Shown here: one piece after another, positions 26,993 through 35,299 of the stretch
Position numbering within the stretch: position 1 is the stretch's first letter
Layout: every line of letters begins with the position of its first letter
Source of the DNA: Anaerolineae bacterium
GTDB taxonomy: Bacteria > Chloroflexota > Anaerolineae > Aggregatilineales > Phototrophicaceae
Direction of reading: 5' to 3'
DNA length: 64,000 nt
Assembly (NCBI GenBank): GCA_019912965.1
Contig: JAIOHM010000205.1
Coordinates: 157,672 to 221,671 of the forward strand
Notes under the pieces: generated by a model
Seen by the model: the letters and a program-made list of their open reading frames with translations, nothing else
What the model was told of the DNA's origin: nothing
The model's database searches: none
Position numbers and translations under genes: made by a program

Positions 26993-27130
26993 CGACATGC
27001 CTGCTTCCCTCATTCCCGCCGACAACCCCTACGGCAAAATGTGCAATTTTTGCATTTTCCGCAAATTGCGAATCTTTTGCCCATTTATACTTTTCTCATC
27101 CCGCAAGTCTCGTAGATACCGTCTTGAGTG

Positions 27131-28114
27131 TCAAGGAAGAGCAGCCCTTTTTTCGAGAAAATGAGGATCAAAGGGCTGCCGAGACTTGAGAATACCAAAG
27201 ACGAGATGTAAGAGTTTACGCATGACAGCGGCGATGACAGCGAGTTTGGACTTGCCGGCGTTCAAGAGCCGTTGAGCAAATAGGTGCAAAATGGGATTGC
27301 AGCGTTGAGCGACAATGGCGGGGAAATACAAAGCCGAGCGCAGGCGGGAAGAGCCGCGTTTGGACAAGCGAGGACGCCCACGCACCGACGAACCGGAAAC
27401 ATGGTGGCGGGGCGTCAAGCCAGCAAAAGCAGCCAGTTGACGCGCGCTGTCGAAAACGCCAATGTCGCGGATTTCAGCCAGCAGTTTGAAAGCGGTGATG
27501 TCGCCAATGCCGGGAATAGAAGTCAGCAAGTCACGCTGCTGGCGCAAGTGGGGATGACGGTCGATATGGTCATGGATTTGGCGCAGCAGCGCAGCGATTT
27601 GCTGGTCGAGGAAAGTGATATGGTCATCAATCGTTTTCAAGACGGTTTCAGAGGGGATCCCGGCTTGGCGACGATTGTGTTCCTGCTGACGCATATCCCG
27701 CAGGTTGTCAAGGTGGCGTACCAAGACTTGCAGCTCTTGTTGTTCGGGGGCGGGCGGTGTCCATGTTTCTGGCTGCTGGGTGCGGCAGAAATCAGCGATG
27801 AGCGCCGCGTCGCTGGCGTCGGGCTTGTTGCGGCTCAGACGGCTGTCGGCATAACCTTTGATGCGGGCGGGGTTGACCACACTGACCGTGTACCCGGCTT
27901 GATGCAAGAACAAGGCCACCGGATCCCCATAGTACCCGGTGGCTTCCAAACACACATGCAGCACTTGGGCATGGCGCTTCTGCAAAAAGTGGTGCAAGCT
28001 GTGAAAGCCTTTGGTGGTGTTGTCGAATTGAGCGGCTTCCGCTGCCTGATCGTCCCGCAGCAGCACCACATCCAGCTTGGCTTTGCTCACATCGATCCCC
28101 AAATAAGCACTCAT
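27131..28114 (-). CDS. IS110-family transposase (DEDD/serine recombinase)
   Basis: 327 aa from the ATG at 28114, preceded by GAGAGGAG seven bases upstream; the longer frame adds 34 residues that belong to the leader. The RuvC-like N-terminal domain shows AYLGIDVSKAKLDVVLLRDD, the Glu in CLEATGYYGDP, and DASDAALIADF, giving the D-E-D-D set. The C-terminal transposase_20 domain has LTSIPGIGDITAFKLLAEI and SGSSVRGRPRLSKRGSSRLR. The frame is intact, so it may be active. The long plus-strand ORF across it is a shadow. Confidence 0.95.
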   Translation of the reverse strand: MSAYLGIDVSKAKLDVVLLRDDQAAEAAQFDNTTKGFHSLHHFLQKRHAQVLHVCLEATGYYGDPVALFLHQAGYTVSVVNPARIKGYADSRLSRNKPDASDAALIADFCRTQQPETWTPPAPEQQELQVLVRHLDNLRDMRQQEHNRRQAGIPSETVLKTIDDHITFLDQQIAALLRQIHDHIDRHPHLRQQRDLLTSIPGIGDITAFKLLAEIRDIGVFDSARQLAAFAGLTPRHHVSGSSVRGRPRLSKRGSSRLRSALYFPAIVAQRCNPILHLFAQRLLNAGKSKLAVIAAVMRKLLHLVFGILKSRQPFDPHFLEKRAALP

Positions 28115-28345
28115 GGTTTCACTCCTCTCAGATCGCATCCCTTCGGCCAGCCGCGGCCTGATGGTCAACCTTGTGCATACAAGCTCTTGGCTTTCGATAC
28201 CGTTCGACCTGTTCACCGCTGGCGGCGAGCTGCGGGGCTGATCTACGAACCAGCTTCTCTGAGCTTAGGGGAGGAACAGCCTCGCGCTTCTCGTGCCGAT
28301 TGGATTGCTTTTCTTTCAGCTTATCCCCTTTTTATGATACAAGGG
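28115..28345 (-). ncRNA. Candidate bridge RNA of the IS110 element
   Basis: IS110-group elements encode a guide (bridge) RNA in the non-coding end before the recombinase gene. This is the only sizeable non-coding segment in that position here. It contains several internal complementarities (GCCGCGGC near 28150; GCTGGCGGCGAGC near 28220). A hairpin at the outer edge (GGGAGGAC at ~28347 with GTCCTCCC at ~28367) could be the start of the transcript or the element end. Limits are approximate and the structure was not folded. Confidence 0.4.
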
Positions 28346-28428
28346 GAGGACTAAGCGCAGCGCATGTCCTCCCGCATCAGCACTCACTCCTTTAACTCAT
28401 ACCTCGGAACTTATACCTTCTCTTAAAC

Positions 28429-28452
28429 AAAAAAGGCGACCCACTGGCCGCC
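28429..28452 (-). terminator. Terminator of the LLM oxidoreductase gene
   Basis: On the minus strand GGCGGCC pairs with GGTCGCC (one wobble) around ACTG-type loop bases and is followed by six T. It lies 22 bases after the gene's stop codon. Confidence 0.8.
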
Positions 28453-28457
28453 CTTCA

Positions 28458-28478
28458 ACTCATCACTCGTCACTCAGT
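28458..28478. repeat. Heptamer array at the 3' end of the LLM gene
   Basis: Units ACTCATC, ACTCGTC, ACTCAGT. The LLM stop codon (28474-28476) is inside the third unit. Confidence 0.65.
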
Positions 28479-29481
28479 TGGAATATCCGTCCGAGAATGC
28501 ATCAATCATCGTCCGCACATCCGGCCCTAGCGGATACAAAATTGGGCACGTCGCCCCGTATTGGATGTACTCGCGCACCTTCGCCCGCACTTCTTTCGGC
28601 GTCCCCGAAGCCGTAATCATCTGCACCACATCATCCGGCACCAACTTCATTGCCGATTCGATCTGTTCCTCGGTTGCGGGCCATGTTAGCACCTGCCCAA
28701 TTTCATCCAGTAGCTCTTGGCTCACACCGCTGGCTTTCATAATGTGCGGTTGCTGCCCCAGATATTGAGTCACCAGCTTGCGTGCTCCATCTAGCGCCTT
28801 CTTCCGGTCTTCGTCTACCGAACACACCACCAATTGCGGGCGATCAATATCATCCAACCGTTTTCCGGCCTGCTTCGCACCCTTCTCAAGCTGTGCCAGC
28901 GCACCCTCGTTATACTTGGGCGAAACCAGATAATTCAACACCACCCCATCCGCGATTTCGCCTGTCAGCGCCATCATCTGTGGCCCGGTCGCCCCAATGT
29001 AAATCGGCACATTGCGCGGTTCTTTCCGCCCATGAACCACATCCAGTTCCACATCATCAAGGTGAACGAACTCACCGTGAAACGTAACCCGTTCCCGCGC
29101 CAGCAAATCACGCACCACGCTCACCACTTCGCGCATCGCCAACAGCGGTTTTGTCCGGTGAATACCTACTTTTTGTGCCAGTGGATCCCACCATGCCCCG
29201 ATGCCGCAGATAATGCGGTCGGGTGCAAGGTCGTCGAGTGTGAGGAAAGTCGCCGCGATTACCGCAGCATTGCGAGTCCAGTTATTGATGACGCCCGAAC
29301 CGATTTTGATACGGGTGGTGGTAGCTGCAAAAGCCGCCATCGGCACAATTGCATCCCGTACCAGTCGGCTTTCTGCCTGCCACACCGCTTCAAAACCGCG
29401 CGACTCGGCATATTGAACGTACTTTATAGCATCCTGTAACGAATGAGCATCCTGTAAATAAAGCGCAACCCGATCAGCCAT
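28474..29481 (-). CDS. LLM-class (F420-dependent type) flavin oxidoreductase
   Basis: 335 aa TIM-barrel of the luciferase-like family. Features: ESRGFEAVWQAESRLVRDAI, TTRIKIGSGVINNWTRNAAV (substrate and cofactor loop), LAPDRIICGIGAWWDPLA, and IYIGATGPQMMALTGEIADG. These blocks resemble the F420-using members such as methylene-tetrahydromethanopterin reductase. GAGGG precedes the ATG. It is directly upstream of nothing else on its strand but follows cofC, so it is probably an F420 user. The substrate cannot be predicted. Confidence 0.88.
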   Translation of the reverse strand: MADRVALYLQDAHSLQDAIKYVQYAESRGFEAVWQAESRLVRDAIVPMAAFAATTTRIKIGSGVINNWTRNAAVIAATFLTLDDLAPDRIICGIGAWWDPLAQKVGIHRTKPLLAMREVVSVVRDLLARERVTFHGEFVHLDDVELDVVHGRKEPRNVPIYIGATGPQMMALTGEIADGVVLNYLVSPKYNEGALAQLEKGAKQAGKRLDDIDRPQLVVCSVDEDRKKALDGARKLVTQYLGQQPHIMKASGVSQELLDEIGQVLTWPATEEQIESAMKLVPDDVVQMITASGTPKEVRAKVREYIQYGATCPILYPLGPDVRTMIDAFSDGYSN

Positions 29482-29515
29482 TTTTCCCTCTATTCGATAC
29501 GGGCTGCGCGCTGTT

Positions 29516-30130
29516 TCAATGCAGTTCGTAGCCCCCGATCAACTCACGGTAGGATTTTAAATCATCTGGCATATCAATATCCAGTGATAGACGTTCAGAA
29601 TGATAAGTTTTCACAGTTGCTCCTGCTGCCCGCGCCAATTCGATGTGCCGACGGTAACTGCCTTCTCCATATGCATATTCGACTAATCCCGGTGGACGGA
29701 GAAGCATTGCGTTTGTGCCATCTTCATGCTGGTCGGTAGCAATGACCATCGACCGTTCAGCCTGCCCCATCTCAATCATGCCCGCGATGTCCTCACCCGC
29801 GATCAGTGGCAAATCAGCCGGGAGAATAAGGGTTGCGCTCGCTTTCCAGCGCATAATAACCTGCGTCGCCCGCATCAGCGCCAGATTCAATTCCGGCGTA
29901 CCACTTTCCTGAACTGTTCGCGCACCATAATCCCGTGCGATACCAATCACTTTGCTATCACGGCTGACAACCAGTGTTCCCATAACCTGTGGAACAGTGC
30001 GGATAACCTCCAATACACGGCGGAACATCATTTCAGCCAGTTGGTAGCGTTCTTCAGGGGATAAAACCGGGGATAACCGGCTCTTGGCCCGGTTAAGGGG
30101 TTTAACGGGAATAATTGCCCAGATACTCAT
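29516..30130 (-). CDS. cofC: 2-phospho-lactate/phosphoenolpyruvate guanylyltransferase
   Basis: 204 aa. The N-terminus IIPVKPLNRAKSRLSPVLSPEER is the nucleotide-binding signature of CofC/FbiD. LVVSRDSKVIGIARDYGART and LILPADLPLIAGEDI follow the family pattern. It activates 2-phospholactate or phosphoenolpyruvate with GTP, the first committed step to F420. It is followed by the LLM gene and preceded by cofD, all in one direction. Confidence 0.95.
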   Translation of the reverse strand: MSIWAIIPVKPLNRAKSRLSPVLSPEERYQLAEMMFRRVLEVIRTVPQVMGTLVVSRDSKVIGIARDYGARTVQESGTPELNLALMRATQVIMRWKASATLILPADLPLIAGEDIAGMIEMGQAERSMVIATDQHEDGTNAMLLRPPGLVEYAYGEGSYRRHIELARAAGATVKTYHSERLSLDIDMPDDLKSYRELIGGYELH

Positions 30131-30217
30131 GATAATAGCTCATTCACTGCATAACACAGGAATGCGCTGTGCCTCCCTTCGTTTCGGCCTGGAAACCAGT
30201 AGGCAGAATCGCCCGAT

Positions 30218-31144
30218 TCAAACCCATTTCTGAATCCAATCTAACACATTTTGAGCTAAAAGAACCTTGTCCTCATCCGTTTTCATGATAGTTTCAAAAT
30301 TCGCTGTTTGTGATATTGGAATATTTAATCCGGCGTCCATCTGATCGTAGACAAATCCATTGATGAGATTCCCATAATAAAGCGCAACCGCCTCAGCCGA
30401 GACTTCATACCCCAGTTCAGCCATCAGTTTAGCCGCTGGCCCCTTGATTGCTGTACCCCCAACAATCGGGGAAACTGCCACGCGTGGAACAGATCGGGCT
30501 TGGATAGCTTCCCGCATTCCCGGTACAGCCAGAATCGGGTCTATAGATAACCACGGATTCGATGGTCCAATCAGCATAATCTCAGCCTGTGTCAGAGCAC
30601 TCTCTACAGCCTCATTCATTACAGCCTGTTCAATACCCGCAAATCGTAACCCCGTTACCGTCGGTTGCCAGCGATGCCGCACAAAATATTCTTGGAATTC
30701 AAGTTCGCCGTGTTCCTTAGTGTCAACTATAGTTGCAACTGGAACATCGGTCATTGGCAAAACCCGCTGAGAAATCCCCAAACTTTTCGTCAGCCGTTCG
30801 GTGACTTCGGTCAGGGTGTACCCCGCCTGTAACATCCGCGTTCGCAGGATATGAGTCGCCATATCCTGATCGCCCAACCCAAACCATGTATCTTCACCAT
30901 ATCTGCTTAGGACATTCAGGGTATTTCGGGTATCCCCACTAATGCCCCAACCATTAGTCTTATCGACCAAACCAGACAGCGTATACATAATCGTATCGAG
31001 GTCAGGGCAAACCCGTAACCCATACAACCACAGATCATCCGCCGTGTTTACAATAACAGTTAGATCATTCGGGGGGAGGACTTGCGCCAAACCATAAGCC
31101 AGTTTTGCGCCCCCTACCCCACCAACAAGAACGACAACCTTCAT
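30218..31144 (-). CDS. cofD: 2-phospho-L-lactate transferase (F420 side-chain transfer)
   Basis: 308 aa. Starts at the ATG at 31144 because it overlaps the upstream stop as ATGA; a TTG at 31150 is in frame but less likely. The N-terminal VVVLVGGVGGAKLAYGLAQ is the CofD/FbiA glycine loop. ICPDLDTIMYTLSG-type (here VCPDLDTIMY) and MLIGPSNPWLSIDPILAVPG are conserved. It moves the phospholactyl or phosphoenolpyruvyl group to the deazaflavin Fo. No Fo synthase (cofG/H) is seen in the window. Confidence 0.96.
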   Translation of the reverse strand: MKVVVLVGGVGGAKLAYGLAQVLPPNDLTVIVNTADDLWLYGLRVCPDLDTIMYTLSGLVDKTNGWGISGDTRNTLNVLSRYGEDTWFGLGDQDMATHILRTRMLQAGYTLTEVTERLTKSLGISQRVLPMTDVPVATIVDTKEHGELEFQEYFVRHRWQPTVTGLRFAGIEQAVMNEAVESALTQAEIMLIGPSNPWLSIDPILAVPGMREAIQARSVPRVAVSPIVGGTAIKGPAAKLMAELGYEVSAEAVALYYGNLINGFVYDQMDAGLNIPISQTANFETIMKTDEDKVLLAQNVLDWIQKWV

Positions 31145-31773
31145 CGCCAAATTACACTCATTTCTAGGGGTTTGCGCGTTTTCTCGCGCGTTTCAGCCGG
31201 ATAGCCCATTGTGAGTAGGGCTTGGGGCTGCCAATCTTTCGCTAATCCCAATGCTGTTTTCACCACATCTGGACAAAACAAAGGCGCGCACATCCAACAA
31301 GCGCCCAATCCCGCCTCATGTGCCGCCAATAGCAAATTTTGCCCAGCCATCGCAGTACTTTGAACCGCCATGACATATTCATTGTGGCTGCGCCGTTCGT
31401 CCGGGTATATATCCATATCAGCCATTGTAAGGCACAGTGCGATCAGCACAGGCGCATTCGTCATCCGTTCATATGAACGGGAAACATCAGCCTCGATTAT
31501 GGCTTCCGGTACACTATCAGCTTCCAGATCACGCCGCAGCCGTATGCCCATCGCCCCCGCCAGATGCTCCTTCTGGCTTTGGGTTTCAATCACTACGAAT
31601 CGCCACGGCTGACGATTATGTGCCGAGGGTGCCCAAATCGCAGCCTTTAGCACTTGCTCAATAATCTCACGCGTTACAGGTTCAGATTTATAACGCCGGA
31701 TAGAACGCCGTTGAAGCAGCATTCTACCTAGTGGATCATCTGCATATACACCATCGCTCATAATTAATCTCAT
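31141..31773 (-). CDS. Nitroreductase-family protein, FbiB C-terminal-like
   Basis: 210 aa FMN-binding nitroreductase fold: LLQRRSIRRYKSEPVTREII, AAIWAPSAHNRQPWRFVVIE, and AAHEAGLGACWMCAPLFCPD. In actinobacteria the same fold is fused to the F420 glutamyl ligase as the C-terminus of FbiB, which reduces dehydro-F420. Here it is a separate gene between cofE and cofD, so the same task is likely. The start is either 31773 or the in-frame ATG at 31761; neither has a strong ribosome site. Confidence 0.88.
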   Translation of the reverse strand: MRLIMSDGVYADDPLGRMLLQRRSIRRYKSEPVTREIIEQVLKAAIWAPSAHNRQPWRFVVIETQSQKEHLAGAMGIRLRRDLEADSVPEAIIEADVSRSYERMTNAPVLIALCLTMADMDIYPDERRSHNEYVMAVQSTAMAGQNLLLAAHEAGLGACWMCAPLFCPDVVKTALGLAKDWQPQALLTMGYPAETREKTRKPLEMSVIWR

Positions 31774-31822
31774 TTAGCGCCAGTTTCATCAGCGTCAATG
31801 ACCAATGATTAAACGCTAAAAG

Positions 31823-32593
31823 CTACTTGTACAAGTCCTGCTCTGGAGGGCGCACCAAATCGCTCGCATGGCCTTCCACCGCCGGGAACTGCAACCCACG
31901 AACCAGTACCACAGGACGGCCTTCGTCAGCTTCCCCCGTCAGTAAATTCGCCGCCGAAGCCACCAGATCGGCATAACCCTGAATGCTGATTTTGAGTTCG
32001 CGCCCAAACAAATCCGGTCTACCGCGTAAGTCCAGCAGTGCAGGCATCCCGGCAACACCAATTGCTGCTCCAATATTGCCTACCCGGAACGGCCTGCCAT
32101 GCGAATCGCTGATGACAATACCAACTTCTGCGCCGGTCAATTCGCGCAGTTGAACGCGTATAGCCTCCGCCGAAGCATCCGGATCAACCGGAAGCAGGAG
32201 TACTATATTCTCGCTGCCGTCCACATTGGATTGGTCAATCCCGGCATTAGCACTGATAAACCCTAACCGATGCTGTGTGACCAAAACACCGGGTGCTTTG
32301 CGGGAAATCATCCGGCTTTCGCGCAGCACCAACTCAACGATATGCGGATCTTTCCGGGTTTCCTGCGCCAGATGATTAGCCTCATCCCCGGCTTCTACCT
32401 GATCGAGATTGAATAATCGCCCCTCAGATTTGGAGACGATTTTCGATGTAACAACCAACACATCCCCGGTAGTCAGCGTCAAACCAGCCCGGTTCAGGGC
32501 ATCCAGAATAATCTGTGGCAGGTTATCGTCCGGTTGGATCAGCGGGATACCAGGAAGCGCACTAATATGTATAGATGGAATTTGTGTGTTCAA
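31823..32593 (-). CDS. cofE: Coenzyme F420-0:gamma-glutamyl ligase
   Basis: 256 aa. Adds glutamate residues to F420-0 with GTP. Conserved blocks: LVVTSKIVSKSEGRLFNLDQ, TQHRLGFISANAGIDQSNVD, VIISDSHGRPFRVGNIGAAI-type (VGIVISDSHGRPFR), and GYADLVASAANLLTGEADEG. The start seems to be TTG at 32593, ten bases after npdG, without a clear ribosome site. The stop codon falls in a degenerate 7-nt repeat (CGCTAAA, AGCTACT at 31814-31827). Confidence 0.95.
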   Translation of the reverse strand: MNTQIPSIHISALPGIPLIQPDDNLPQIILDALNRAGLTLTTGDVLVVTSKIVSKSEGRLFNLDQVEAGDEANHLAQETRKDPHIVELVLRESRMISRKAPGVLVTQHRLGFISANAGIDQSNVDGSENIVLLLPVDPDASAEAIRVQLRELTGAEVGIVISDSHGRPFRVGNIGAAIGVAGMPALLDLRGRPDLFGRELKISIQGYADLVASAANLLTGEADEGRPVVLVRGLQFPAVEGHASDLVRPPEQDLYK

Positions 32594-32602
32594 AATCGTT
32601 CG

Positions 32603-33259
32603 TCAGATTCCGGTGATACGAATGCCAGAACCCTTGATATTGTAGGCTTTATTGATGTAAAGCAGTACAGGTGTAAGGGCTTCAACCGCAATAGCGTTTG
32701 CCAGTGAACCCGCGTCCACCCCTCGCATCCCGGTAGCTTCTACCAACTTGATAACCGTTGCTTTTGCTTCTGCATCATTACTGCACACCAGCACATCACA
32801 ATCGACTACATGGTTAGGATCACCAAGATGCTCGGCGCTCACATTCTGGAATGCAGCCACAACTTTTACCGATTCGCCCAATAAAGCCTGTGCCTCCAGA
32901 GAAGCGGATTTTCCTTCGGGCAGGTGTACTGTACGCACCTTTGGTGGTTGCAGGGGAACCGTCAAATCAATCAAAATCTTTCCCGATAAATGATCTTTCA
33001 CCCCTTCCAAAGTCGCTTTATGGGCTGTGTATGGAACGCTCAACACCACTAGATCAGCTTTTGTTGCAGCTTCCGGGTTACTCGCTCCGGTCAGGAATTC
33101 CCCACCCAGTTGTTCATTCATTTCAGCAGCACGAGTGATGGCTTTTTCCGCCTCGCGCGAGCCAACAATCACTTTGTAGCCCTTCATTGCCCAGCGCATC
33201 GCCAAGCCAGAACCTTCTTTACCCGTTCCACCCAGAACGGCTATCGTCATATCCGACAT
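32603..33259 (-). CDS. npdG: NADPH-dependent F420 reductase
   Basis: 218 aa. Transfers hydride between NADP(H) and F420. The N-terminal TIAVLGGTGKEGSGLAMRWA and YKVIVGSREAEKA form the NADP-binding site typical of Fno/NpdG. LVVLSVPYTAHKATL and VVAAFQNVSAEHLGD are family-specific. First gene of the F420 run; its presence shows the cell can make reduced F420 from NADPH. Confidence 0.95.
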   Translation of the reverse strand: MSDMTIAVLGGTGKEGSGLAMRWAMKGYKVIVGSREAEKAITRAAEMNEQLGGEFLTGASNPEAATKADLVVLSVPYTAHKATLEGVKDHLSGKILIDLTVPLQPPKVRTVHLPEGKSASLEAQALLGESVKVVAAFQNVSAEHLGDPNHVVDCDVLVCSNDAEAKATVIKLVEATGMRGVDAGSLANAIAVEALTPVLLYINKAYNIKGSGIRITGI

Positions 33260-33284
33260 GCAAATATCCTCATTGAAGCAGCGG

Positions 33285-34625
33285 TTAAATCTTCACATTC
33301 GCGGCATAGCGTTCCCACACTCTGGGCGCTAATGCCAACGCTTCTTTAGCAATTTCAGTCTCATCCAATGTCAGAAGCTGCCGATCTTTCATCAGCACAT
33401 TCCCGGCCACAATCGTGGTTGTTACCATCGAAGACTCAAAGCCGAATAAAATATGCCACGGCAAGTTACCTTCAGTCAGCGGCGTAAACGGGTGATAATC
33501 CACAAAAATCACATCAGCCGCTGCGCCAACCTTAATTTCTCCTACCCTTGTGCCGGGGAAAAACTGTTCCATCAACCGTGCATTATTATAGGTAGCGACG
33601 TAAGCAATATCAGTACCATTAGCCTTACGCGGATCGCGGTTGGCAACTTTATGAAGGAGATAGGCATCTTTCCAATCTGCCCACATATTGTTACTGAAAC
33701 CATCATTTCCCAGGCAGACTTTCATACCCTCACGCATAAAGGTGTCAAAAGCCATAGCCCCCACTGCATTATTCATATTAGAACGCGGTTGATGGGTGAT
33801 CCATACCCCTTTTTCCCGCAGCAGTTGGCGTTCAGCCTCATCAATATGGACGCAGTGAGCTGCAATAGTCTTATCCCGCCAAATGCCAAATTCATCCAGG
33901 CGCTGTACAACCCGCTTGCCACTCCGCTTCAGGCTATCCTCTTCATCGGCCTCATGTTCGGCAACGTGAATGTGAAAACCCACATCATCAGAAACAGCCT
34001 CTGCACAGGCAGCAAGCGCAGAATCATTCAGCGTCAAACTGGCATGTAAACCAAATGTTCCAGCAATCAAGGGGTGCTCGTTGTCTCGCAGGAAGCGTAA
34101 ATTCTCCGCAATCCCGGCCTGCATTTTCTCTTCGCCATCCCGGTCGGTAACTTCATAACACAAAACTGCCCGCAGCCCCGCCCAATCCACTACGTCAGCA
34201 ATCACATCCAGACTGCCTTCAATGAAATTCGGGCTGGCATGATGATCTATAAGCGTAGTTGTGCCATGTTTTACGGCATCCACTAATGAAACCAGCGCGC
34301 TCATCCGCACCGTTTCCTTATCCAGCGCCTTATCCAGCGGCCACCACAAACGCTCCAGAATTTGCGGAAAGTTTTCCGGTGCAGGGCCGGGAATTGCCAT
34401 CCCACGCGCATATGCCCCATAAAAATGGGTGTGGGCACAAATATTCCCCGGCATCACCAATTGACCTCGCGCGTCCAGTCGTTCACCCTGCGGATGGCGG
34501 GCAGTGAGTTCGCGGGTTGGCCCAACTTCAGTAATAACACCATCCCGAATATAAATCGCGCAGTCGATCAGGATTTCATTTGGTGTTCCCCATGTCACAA
34601 GGGTTGCATTTGTAATCAGCATCAT
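33285..34625 (-). CDS. ssnA: SsnA-type amidohydrolase
   Basis: 446 aa metal-dependent hydrolase. Metal site HTHFYGAYARGM (~65), DHHASPNFIEGSLDV, FHIHVAEHEADEEDS and SNMNNAVG are shared with E. coli SsnA, a member of the selenium-linked molybdenum hydroxylase gene set and of the anaerobic urate-degrading set. LCLGNDGFSNNMWADWKDA-like region supplies the final Asp. The start overlaps the 223-aa gene's stop by one base (TAATG). Likely acts on an N-heterocyclic purine breakdown product; the substrate is not proven. Confidence 0.85.
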   Translation of the reverse strand: MMLITNATLVTWGTPNEILIDCAIYIRDGVITEVGPTRELTARHPQGERLDARGQLVMPGNICAHTHFYGAYARGMAIPGPAPENFPQILERLWWPLDKALDKETVRMSALVSLVDAVKHGTTTLIDHHASPNFIEGSLDVIADVVDWAGLRAVLCYEVTDRDGEEKMQAGIAENLRFLRDNEHPLIAGTFGLHASLTLNDSALAACAEAVSDDVGFHIHVAEHEADEEDSLKRSGKRVVQRLDEFGIWRDKTIAAHCVHIDEAERQLLREKGVWITHQPRSNMNNAVGAMAFDTFMREGMKVCLGNDGFSNNMWADWKDAYLLHKVANRDPRKANGTDIAYVATYNNARLMEQFFPGTRVGEIKVGAAADVIFVDYHPFTPLTEGNLPWHILFGFESSMVTTTIVAGNVLMKDRQLLTLDETEIAKEALALAPRVWERYAANVKI

Positions 34626-35296
34626 TAGTCACTATCAAAAGGTAAATGGAGCATTACCGTACCACCCTGTCGGGCAATTTCTGCCAGAATCGAGTTTAGG
34701 ATGACATCTTCTTCCTGATTGTCATCCAGAAAAAAGTGGTTTTGCGCCCGCTCGGTTGAAGCCGTGAGCGTACCGTTTTCACATAGAATCCGCAACTGGG
34801 CTGGCTCGTTTTTATACTCAACCGACCAGGTACGGTCTACGAATACGCCCTTATTCCGCAGCGCATGATAGATACGGTCAACAAAGTAATCTTCCCGGCT
34901 GTAAAGATCAGCAATCGTTCGCGCGTGAACAAAGCGATCCCAAGTGGTGTACACAAAACCGATGCTGCGCCCTGTGGTATTCAAGACAGGCGGGGATTTC
35001 TCAACAAGATCGCTCAATTGAATCTTGTAGTAAACCTCATTGGCACGCGGATGTTCAGACTCTTTAGGCATCAAATCACGTCGGTAAGCCAGTTCCAGTC
35101 CTCGGCATGTAGCATAATAATGTACACCACCATTACGCAATTTAAATGCACGGCTCAGGAAAAAAGCCACATATTCCGCGTTCACACCGCGCGGCATTCG
35201 CCACTGGGGAATCCGATACCAGTGTTCCGTGAGGGCATAATCCAGATCACGTTTACGATTAATGACCCCAACAAGGACACGATCTTCAGGAAACAT
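34625..35296 (-). CDS. Unrecognised 223-aa protein coupled to ssnA
   Basis: 223 aa, soluble, rich in Tyr and Arg with no signal or membrane segment. Visible stretches: DRVLVGVINRKRDLDYALTE, YYATCRGLELAYRRDLMP, SIGFVYTTWDRFVHARTIAD. I do not recognise a family. It overlaps ssnA by one base and starts 4 bases after the PLP enzyme stop, so all three are one translation-coupled unit. Context suggests a role with ssnA or the PLP enzyme. Confidence 0.55.
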   Translation of the reverse strand: MFPEDRVLVGVINRKRDLDYALTEHWYRIPQWRMPRGVNAEYVAFFLSRAFKLRNGGVHYYATCRGLELAYRRDLMPKESEHPRANEVYYKIQLSDLVEKSPPVLNTTGRSIGFVYTTWDRFVHARTIADLYSREDYFVDRIYHALRNKGVFVDRTWSVEYKNEPAQLRILCENGTLTASTERAQNHFFLDDNQEEDVILNSILAEIARQGGTVMLHLPFDSD

Positions 35297-35299
35297 GCG

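Larger units (their letters stand above)
26425..27101 (+). repeat. Long non-coding repeat, copy A (inverted partner at 49345-50075)
   Basis: No convincing gene lies between 26330 and 27130. Most of this stretch matches the reverse complement of 49345-50075. Shared blocks run in the same order: GCACCA near 26435, TGTCGCTCAATACTGTGA-like at ~26475, a palindrome at 26534-26553, CCGCAATAC at ~26715, TTTCTGGAAACCAAT at ~26794, AAACTGACAAC-type 7-nt repeats at ~26830, and a stem-loop core at 26902-26992. It ends near CTCATCCC at ~27100, just before the IS110 element. It is an element of unknown type. Confidence 0.75.
27105..28400 (-). mobile_element. IS110-family insertion sequence
   Basis: One transposase gene flanked by a long non-coding leader (28115 to about 28400) and a short tail. 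IS110 elements usually lack terminal inverted repeats, so the ends cannot be fixed by eye. The tail is placed just after the end of the long repeat at ~27101, and the leader end is placed before the terminator at 28429-28452. Only one copy is in the window. Confidence 0.7.

Noticed and set aside
26371..27189. Short ORFs (63-113 aa) in the non-coding repeat
   Set aside because: None is kept between the two inverted copies and none has a recognisable domain.
27284..28354. 356-aa plus-strand ORF across the IS110 element
   Set aside because: It is the shadow of the transposase, which has all catalytic motifs on the other strand.
30131..30217. Riboswitch or tRNA in the leader of cofC
   Set aside because: A small CTGG-TTT-CCAG hairpin and a GATTCAAA-like run are present, but no cloverleaf or known aptamer pattern could be formed.
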